DNA of 64,000 nt from assembly GCA_025506515.1 (NCBI GenBank), contig CM046453.1, positions 2,527,001 to 2,591,000 on the forward strand, given 5' to 3'. Shown one piece after another: positions 57,009 through 64,000 of the stretch; within the stretch, counting starts at the first letter, position 1, and each line of letters starts with the position of its first letter. This DNA is from Flaveria trinervia (taxonomy: Eukaryota; Streptophyta; Magnoliopsida; Asterales; Asteraceae). A model generated the notes under the pieces. The model made no database searches, had not been told where the DNA came from, and saw only the letters and a list, made by a program, of their open reading frames with translations. A program made the position numbers and the translations under genes.

Positions 57009-57825
57009 ATGTAAACAAAATGAAAGCATGTCTACGTGCATTTATATATAAAAATATATATAAATTAACCTAGGTGTGGCTTAGAATACTTAAATGAACT
57101 TAGTGTATAAAATTTCTTAATCTAGGGTTGTCACACGTTGATACTCGGGTAATCTACGGTTCGGATTAAGAAGATAACTTTTATCGACATACATGATTAC
57201 GGAACTGCAAAATATATATCAACGTGCCTTAAATAATTGTTTGTTTAAGAAAAAATCAACAACATTTCCTCTTAGCTCCCAGTATATACATATAGAAATA
57301 TATACTCGAGGAGTAAAGAGAAAATGACAACCAATTTTTTTAATAAATAATTATGTAATACACATTTGAGATAAAATATTTAAAAAACAGTTCCGAAACA
57401 AGAACAATTCAAAATTAATTATTAAATCAATTTTGGACCGGTATCTCTAAGCTCGTGATGATTAGAATGAAGTCACGAAACCTAAACACACATAATGCAC
57501 GACAATAAAAAATTACTATAAAAATCAAATGAAATGTGATAATGTTTAAACGAATTGAAATATTATTGTAATTGTTTTAAAAAATGTCACATTTCATTTG
57601 ATTTTTAAGTAATTTCTAATTGTTGTTCATTACTATAAAAATTTAACTCAATTTAACAGTAATTTATTAAACAACTTTCATTTAAATTAAACTTTATTAT
57701 TAAACAGTTTTCAACCAATAAAATACCTAAAGTAACACCTAATTAATAGCAAACAAATGAATATGTTTATCAAGTCATTTTCCACCGTCATATTATTTAC
57801 CAAATAACACAACTTGTTACACAAC

Positions 57826-58237
57826 TATCATAACTTAAAAATCTAATTACTAAGCACCATTAAATAATAATTTTCAACCAACAAAGCATATAAACTAACA
57901 TCTAATTACTAAACACTCTAAACAAATAATCTAACACATAACATGCTGTACAACTAAATTAAATGATTCACACAACTAGCATAACCTAAATAATTCACTC
58001 AATAACACAACTAAATCAAAAATTCATACAAGTATCATAACCTAAATAATCTAATTACTAAGCACCATTAACATAATAATATTCAACCAACAAAGCACCT
58101 AAATTAACATCTAGTTACTAAACACTATAAATAAACAATTTAACAAATAACATGTACAACTAAATTAAAGATTCATACAACTAGCATAACCTAATTAATT
58201 CACCCAATAACACAACTAAATCATAAATTCATAAAGT
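57826..58237 (+). repeat. 205-bp tandem repeat in the CACTA element
   Basis: Two tandem units (57826-58030 and 58031-58237) begin ATCATAAC and share CTAATTACTAAGCACCATTA and CAACCAACAAAGCA. A third start is cut off at about 58238. AT-rich, non-coding. Confidence 0.85.
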
Positions 58238-58971
58238 ATCATAACCTAAATAATATAACATAATACATACGGAAAAAGAGGGATAAAAACCTCAAAATGA
58301 CACAAGAACCAAGTTGATGGTAGTGGCTGTGAAGTAGTGGTGGCGGGTAATAGTATTGGTAGTGGGTTGCAGTAGTAGTGGTGCGCTAGGGCTTCACGCA
58401 GCGGTTGTCCATGGCTGCAGTGGTGGTCCGTAGTGGTGAGAGGGCTCAGGAGGTGGTGGTCGGTGGCTGCTCGGGTGATGGTTGGCGAGAGGGCTTGGGA
58501 GGAGGTCCGCAACTGTAGTGGTGAGAAGGCTCGGGAGGAGGTGTTGGTTGGCGGCTACAAGGCAAGTGGTTGGTGGCTAGAACGTGGCGGTGGCAGGCGG
58601 CTACAAGGCGACTGGTCAGGGGGTGGTCGGAGGGTTGGATTTTAGGTCGAGGGAAAAGGGTAATGTGGAGGGAAGTCATGTGATCGAGGTATATCTTTTA
58701 ACCAATAGTGGCGACATGTCGCCGCTAATAATGTCGTCATGTCTCCGCTAGTAATGTCGCCATGTCTCCGCTAATAGTGTCACTGCTATTGGTCATGTAT
58801 GATAAATCTGAGACTGTTAGATCTGCCGCACAATCAATGGAAAATCTAAATGAATAAGCTGAAAACAGATCACTTATCAATAGCAGCGACATGTCACCGC
58901 TAATAGTGTTGCTGCTATTAGTGTCGTCGCTATTAGTGTTGTCGCTATTAGTAACATTTCTTGTAGTGGGT

Positions 58972-59759
58972 TATGTGGGTTCGAATAATCGTACATGCAT
59001 CACCTAATACCATTACTATAATAAAAACGTGTCAGTTTTGCGACTGGTTTCGTGGCCGCAACCGACCTCTTTACCTTTAAATCAAAATATCGTTGGAACC
59101 TTTTTCGCCAGGATTTTGCATCCCATTTGTATCCGAATTAATTGCAACCAATACTTATGTGACCGAATCGTTAGCAACCAATATTTTCATCACCATCACG
59201 GCTAATACTTATGTGACCGAATCGATAGTGACCAGTAATTTCATCCACATATGTGGTCACTATCACGGCTACTTCTTATGTGACTAAATCCATAGCGACC
59301 ATTAATTTCATTCACATATGAGGTCACTATAGCGGCTAACTTTTTGCAGGCGTAATATTGTTCAACCACATTCGCCACTAGATTTTGCATCGCAAATTAG
59401 CGACCATAGGTTTTTCCTGACAAATTTGTGAATGAATCGTAAGCCACCGGATTGAAAATTTCAATCACTGGCTTGTGACCATTCTTGTGACCTGAATTAG
59501 TGTTTGCCTTTCTTTTTAATATTATAAATTTAGTGATTGTTTTTGTGACAAGTTTGTTGTCGCTCGCTAATATTAAGAGCAGTTTTATTATGTCTTCGAT
59601 ATTTGCAACGGATCTGGTTTTCGTTGCAATGTCGTAATCATTTTTGCTTTTACTTCTTATCATAGCGGTGAGTTTTCAGCGTAAGTTGTGTACTTGTTTA
59701 CCTAATCTCATTAGTTAATAGAGTATTGATGGACGTGTGAGTTTTCCAGTGGTGTATTT
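58972..59759. other. spacer with CACTA-like remnant
   Basis: 59030-59690 has repeated GCGACC / GTGACCGAATCG words and recalls 32.7-33.1 and 39.2-39.5 kb, so a second CACTA-type family is likely. No gene seen. Confidence 0.4.
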
Positions 59760-60320
59760 TTTAGAAGAGGACGTACTAGATTCCTTGTGATCGAACACAC
59801 CTATTATCTAGATATCCATGAGTATAAGTGTGAAGTTATAAATAATGGGTGTGTGAGACATGGTTACATCCATGTGGAAAACAATTGGGAGCATGTCAGC
59901 AGATCAAGCACAATTATATATAATAGTTTCAAGTGCTAGTGGTGAAAAATGATCAAGCATGTCTATCTAGCTTGCATGAGTGAGTCACAATGGGAAAGTG
60001 TAGATTACACTGCTTAGTGGCTCCATATATAGAAAAAGTGAAAGAACATCTCTTTTAGAGTAATACTGAATATTCTATTACAACTAAAAGATAACATGAT
60101 GGATACTATAATAATTTTTATGGATATATCATGTTTCAGTTTTCAAATCTCTATCAACTCGATTTACATATTATCACATTTCGGACCGTCACTGAAATAA
60201 AGGTTTTAATGATATAGCTTTTTGTTCTTCGATGTTATTAATTCTTTAGACGCGTATTGGATTTTATGATATAACGTGTTATTATCATATAAAGTTTAAT
60301 TCATTGTATTCTTGTTTCTT
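59760..60320 (-). promoter_or_regulatory. orphan promoter of a lost array unit
   Basis: Collinear over about 500 bases with the unit 8 promoter region (41500-42070). It shares ATCCATGAGTATAAGTGTGA, CATGTGGAAAACAATT, GCATGAGTGAGTCACAATGG, AAAGTGAAAGAACAT and TTGTTCTTCGATGTTATTA. No peptide gene, TATA box or start codon is found downstream (left); CACTA-type sequence lies there instead. It marks a thirteenth unit whose coding part is gone. Confidence 0.7.
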
Positions 60321-60647
60321 TATATTAGAGATATTTTGAGAGGTTGATTGTTATGGTTGTTGAGTTAGTTTGAGTTTGTTATGGTTGTTGAGTTAGTTTG
60401 AGTTTGTTAGATGTTAGTTTCTAGTTCTAGATTTTTCTTAGATCTATTATAAATACTAGCTTGATTTCTCTCATTTGTAACACACATAAAAATCTAATGA
60501 GAAAATGGAGAATATTTCAAGTCATTACATTGTTTTATGGTATCAGAGCTAAGCTCTGAGATTCCGGCATCTTCCACCGGTAATCTTTCTCGGTGACTTT
60601 CTCCGGCGACTTTTTCCGGCGACCTTTTCCGGCGACCATAAAGTTCC

Positions 60648-61325
60648 GATGAACTTCTTGTTCTACAAGTTCTTCAAGGTTTGAGTCTTGAATATGAGAA
60701 TTTTGTGATGAATATTGAAAATCAAGACAAGACTCTCACCTTTTCACAGCTACGATCGCGATTACTCACCTATGAAGCTCGTCTGAAACAAAGGCAACCT
60801 TCAGTTCCTCCACCGCTTGTTGCTATGTTGCTTCTACATCGACTCTGCCTCATTCTGATGGTTCTCGAACTGTGATTTGTCAGATTTGTGCCAAATCTGG
60901 ACACAAGGCTTCAAGTTGTTACTTTCGGTATTCATCACCTGCTGGTCGAAGTGGAGCTCGTGCCGGTGGTGGTTTGTTTGGTGGTCGCGGAAATAACTTC
61001 CGATTTAGAGGTGGTGGTCGCGGCCACGGTGGTTCAACTGGTGGTTCGCGGTGGTCCTCGGTGGTCCTCGGGTGGGGAATCTTTTGCTGCTCATGTTGCT
61101 GATGTTCAAGGAACATCCTCTTCCACTTCTTATTATCCTAATTTTGGTGTTGGGCCTGGAATATTTGGATCTGGTTTTGGGCCTGGAATACCTGGATCTG
61201 GGCCAGCTAACTCTATTCCTAGTCCAACAGCTTTGGGACCACCACACTCCTCATCTGCTGGGCTGTCTTATTCTGGCCCACCTGCTGGTGATAATGGTTC
61301 AAATACAGGTTTTGGGCCTCCATAA
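60648..61325 (+). pseudogene. copia gag remnant with zinc knuckle
   Basis: DELLVLQVLQGLSLEYENF and FSQLRSRLLTYEARL are typical copia gag text. A frameshift near 60840 leads to the knuckle CQICAKSGHKASSC (CX2CX4HX4C), then an RG-rich segment. Another shift near 61070 leads to a Gly/Pro-rich linker ending in a TAA at 61323-61325, just before the protease region, in the same frame as pol. Confidence 0.8.
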
Positions 61326-64000
61326 TTTTATGGCCTTCACGCTGATTTTACACAAACATGTGCAAATGTTGATTCTTGGATTCCGAACTCTGGTGCCACA
61401 GCTCATATGACCTCTGATCCGTCCATTGTTTTTGGCTCGGTTCCTTATACTGGCTCAGAATGTGTGATTGTTGGTAATGGTACCTCTCTTACCATTTCCC
61501 ATGTTGGTTTCTCTTATCTTCGTTTATCTCATTGCACTTTATTACTTCGTTATGTGCTTGTTCTTCCTGGTCTTGCCAAAAACTTATTGTCTATTACTCA
61601 GCTTGTTCTTGATCATCCTGTATCTGTCTTATTCTCACAATTTGGTTTGTCCATACAGACTCCTACAGGGCGGCTGCTCCACCATATGCGAGCTAGTCCT
61701 CATCAGCTCTACTCTCTCTCTGCTACTTTCTCTGTCTCACGGGAGCTCTGGCATTCTCGATTAGGACATCCTTCTGATCCAGTGTTATCTAGACTTTCTT
61801 TTTTACCAATGTATCATAAAGTTCTAAATAAACCTTGTAATTCTTGTTGTATTTCCAAATCTACTCGATTACCATTTCATTCTATTGTATCTCACTCTAC
61901 AGCTCCCTTACATATTGTGCATTGTGATATTTGGGGTCCCTCCCCGGTTATGTCTCGTTGTGGTTATCGCTATTTCATCACATTTATTGATGATTATAGT
62001 CGTTTTACATGGATGTATCCTCTGACCAGTCGCTCCCAAGCTGTTGATTGTTTTCGTCATTTTCGACCTTTGGTCGAAAATCTTTTCTCATGTACTATTA
62101 AAAATCTTCAATGTGATGGTGCTCCTGAACTTGTTCACGGTTATATGGCTCGTTATCTTTCTGAGTCTGGTATTGCCTATCGGATTTCTTGCCCTTATAC
62201 TCCCCAACAAAATGGGGTGGCTGAGCGCAAAAATCGTCATCTTTCTGAGGTTGCTCGTGCCTTATTATTTCATGCTCATTTACCAGAGAAATTTTGGTAT
62301 GATGCTTATGCTACTGCAGCCTTTCTTATCAATCGTCTTCCTACACCGGTTCTTCATTTCTCCACACCTTACGAGGTTCTTTTCGGTACCCGTCCTGACT
62401 ATTCCATACTTCGTACATTTGGGTGCTTATGTTATCCTTATCTTGGTGATATTCGTACGGATAAACTTTCACCCAAATCCACTCCTTGCTTCTTTCTTGG
62501 CTATGCTCCTAATCATCATGGTTATCTCTGTTATGATCCTAGTACTTCTCGTACTATCACTTCTCGTCATGTTATTTTTCATGAGTCTGTGTTTGATATT
62601 CCTGGTTCTGCTCCTCCTTCTGCTTCTTCCGCTTCTATCTTTTCTGATTTTGTTATTCCTTCACCTTCCTATCCTACTGTATCTTCCTCTTCCACTACAC
62701 CTCCTCCTCCTCCTTCCCCTCCTCCTCCTCCCCCTCCTCCTCCTCCTTCCCCTCCTCCTTCTTCTTCCCCACCTCCTCCTCCTGTACATCCTATGGTCAC
62801 TCGCTCTCGTGATCATACTCGTCAGCCTAAACACTTTCCTGATCATGTTCTTTTTCACAATACTACTGCTCCTACCACTGAGCCTTCTTCATTTTCTCAG
62901 GCTCAACGTCATTCTGTTTGGTGGGATGCTATGCGTACTGAGTTTGGTGCGCTGCAGTCCAATCACACTTGGGATCTTGTACCTCCTCCTCCTTCTACCA
63001 ATATTGTTGGTAGTAAGTGGGTTTACAGGATTAAGCATAATCCTGATGGTTCTGTCAGTCGTTATAAAGCCCGGCTTGTTGCCAAGGGCTTTCATCAGAC
63101 AGAGGGCATTGATTATACTGAGACTTTTAGTCCAGTGGTTAAACCCACTACTATTCGTCTTGTTCTATCTCTTGCCTTCTCTCGTGGTTGGACTATTCGT
63201 CAGGTTGATGTCAACAATGCTTTTCTTCATGGTGATCTCTCTGAGACTGTTTATATGTCTCAGCCACCTGGCTTTGTTGACTCCTCTTGTCCTGATCATG
63301 TTTGCCTTCTTCGCAAGGCTCTTTATGGTCTCAAGCAGGCTCCTCGTGCTTGGTTCTCTAAGCTTTCTTCTGCTCTTCTGACTAGTGGCTTTATCCAGTG
63401 TGTATCTGACACTTCCTTATTTGTTTATCAGCATGATGGCCTTTCTTGTTATGTCTTGGTGTATGTGGATGACATTATTATTACTGGGAGCTCATCAGAG
63501 TTTGTTTCTTCTTTGATTACTCGTTTGGACTCTCAGTTTACACTCAAGGATTTAGGCACTCTTTCCTATTTCTTGGGTATCCAGGCTACCTTTACTGATG
63601 ATTGTTTGCACTTATCACAGCAGCGTTATCTTCTTGAATTTACTGCAGCGTACTGGATTGACTCAGTGTCGCCCTCTCTCCACCCCTGTTGTATCCGGGA
63701 GACAGTTATCCCGCTACTCTGGTACTTTGTTACCTGATCCTGTGCTCTATCGTAGCACAGTGGGTGCTTTGCAGTATCTTGTTCTTACCGTCCAGAGATT
63801 GCTTATGCGGTTAGTAAGGTGTCTCAGTTTCTACAGGCTCCTACTGATCGTCACTGGGCTGCTGTCAAGCGGATTTTACGCTATCTTCGTGGTACTCTTA
63901 CTCATGGGCTAACTTTTCGTCGCTCCACTTGCTTTGATATTCATGGTTATTTTGATGCAGACTGGGCCGGTTGTCCTGATGATCGTCGTTCGACGACGGG
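61326..64000 (+). pseudogene. copia pol remnant (protease to RNase H), incomplete
   Basis: Reads in order: protease NSGATAHM (61386), GAG-pre-integrase WHSRLGHP (61750), integrase (CDIWGPSP, FITFIDDYSRF, GVAERKNRHL), a Pro-rich linker (62700-62790), RT (YKARLVAKGFHQTEGIDY, VDVNNAFLHGDL, YVDDIIITGS) and the start of RNase H (ADWAGCPDDRRSTTG) at the window edge. A long open frame of 776 codons ends at 63737 because of a frameshift near 63640 (correct text LLQRTGLTQ is in another frame), and a second shift lies near 63790. It therefore encodes no intact polyprotein. Confidence 0.9.

Larger units (their letters stand above)
51708..57135. mobile_element. large solo LTR nested in the CACTA element, internally duplicated
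   Basis: Begins TGTCACATCCCGG and ends AGGGTTGTCACA. It is flanked by identical CGTTG repeats (51703-51707, 57136-57140). TG...CA ends with a 5-bp target duplication indicate an LTR. No polyprotein is present. Without the internal duplication and filler (53477-56099) its length would be about 2.8 kb, as in some plant Ty3/gypsy chromovirus LTRs; that family assignment is only a guess. Confidence 0.72.
50348..58968 (-). mobile_element. CACTA (En/Spm) element, degenerate, with nested insertions
   Basis: The right end reads CACTACAAGAAATGTTACTAA on the minus strand, the standard CACTA terminus. The left end TGCTACAAAAAAATTTATCA is a decayed version. Flanks are GGT (50345-50347) and GGT (58969-58971), the expected 3-bp target duplication. 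Both ends carry many AGCGACATGTCGCCGCT-type subterminal words (50375-50560, 58695-58955). Transposase pieces lie on the minus strand near 51.4-51.7 kb. A large LTR and a repair-derived filler sit inside, so it is dead and composite. Confidence 0.8.
21944..60310 (-). repeat. tandem array of twelve DYDYAPAA-tail peptide genes plus an orphan promoter
   Basis: Twelve copies of a unit (3' flank, 46-77 codon gene, TATA box, about 250 bp conserved promoter) lie head to tail on the minus strand, spaced 1.8-5.7 kb. Stop codons are at 21944, 24490, 26277, 29137, 31460, 33332, 37869, 41237, 43798, 46014, 49526 and 55248. Wide spacings coincide with inserted transposons. Homology reaches beyond the genes on both sides, including shared words such as GCATACATGCTAAATTAGAC downstream of units 5-11, so the repeat unit is roughly 1-1.5 kb. 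A promoter without a gene ends the array at about 60.3 kb. Confidence 0.9.
60337..64000 (+). mobile_element. Ty1/copia retrotransposon, 5' part, runs off the window
   Basis: A probable 5' LTR (about 60337-60529; left edge uncertain) contains a 29-base tandem duplication (TGTTATGGTTGTTGAGTTAG...). It is followed by the primer site TGGTATCAGAGCT at 60538 (tRNA-Met). Gag and pol follow in copia order. Only about 110 bases separate the primer site from mid-gag text, so the gag N-terminus is deleted. The 3' LTR lies outside. Confidence 0.88.

Noticed and set aside
58246..58679. Pro/Ser-rich minus frames near the CACTA right end
   Set aside because: They come from repeated GGTGGT-like words in the CACTA subterminal region; no domain.

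Overview
This window is plant nuclear DNA. Host genes are AT-rich, eukaryotic in structure (one has a 1.27 kb GT-AG intron) and lie among LTR, CACTA, MULE-like, Helitron-like and hAT remains. Three single-copy genes match well-known angiosperm families. Two Ty1/copia elements with tRNA-Met primer sites and a large LTR beginning TGTCACATCCC suggest a eudicot, possibly a daisy-family (Asteraceae) species. That last point is an impression, not a proof.

Left part (1-20.6 kb). A leucine-rich-repeat receptor-like (pseudo)kinase of the At2g26730 type lies on the + strand (2675-5775, two exons). A repeat-filled gap follows, with a MULE-like element that has a perfect 12-bp target duplication. Next, on the - strand, is a CRR21-like plastid RNA-editing PPR protein (10760/10801-13260) whose last ~40 codons are frameshifted. 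A decayed copia element with matching LTRs and CAAAC target duplications (13522-17863) comes after it. The last gene of this part is an intact GDP-fucose transporter of the GFT1/GONST4 type on the - strand (19552-20589).

Middle and right part (21.9-60.3 kb). This is the notable region: a tandem array of twelve tiny intronless genes, all on the - strand. Each encodes a 46-77 residue, very acidic peptide ending in an almost invariant DGDYDYAPAA tail. I do not recognise the family. Units 1-4 (about 77 aa, start region KRIGGWS or SKTIGWWS) carry two or three tyrosine-APA modules. Units 5-12 (46-56 aa, start MAQVSKTI, then WWCRGHANG) carry one variable central module and the fixed tail. Eleven copies are open and one (unit 10) is split by a solo LTR. 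Every copy keeps a TATA box and about 250 bp of similar promoter sequence, and a thirteenth, orphan promoter lies at 59.8-60.3 kb. The best guess is a family of secreted-type, modified or otherwise processed small peptides, but no signal peptide is visible and the function is unknown.

The array has been reshaped by transposons: a solo LTR in the leader of unit 7, a TRIM-like element between units 7 and 8, a solo LTR inside unit 10, and a CACTA element (50348-58968) beside unit 11. The CACTA element was itself hit by a large LTR. That LTR then broke and was repaired by copying 1.65 kb from the unit 11 locus, which created unit 12. The window ends inside a second, frame-broken copia element on the + strand (about 60.34 kb to the end).
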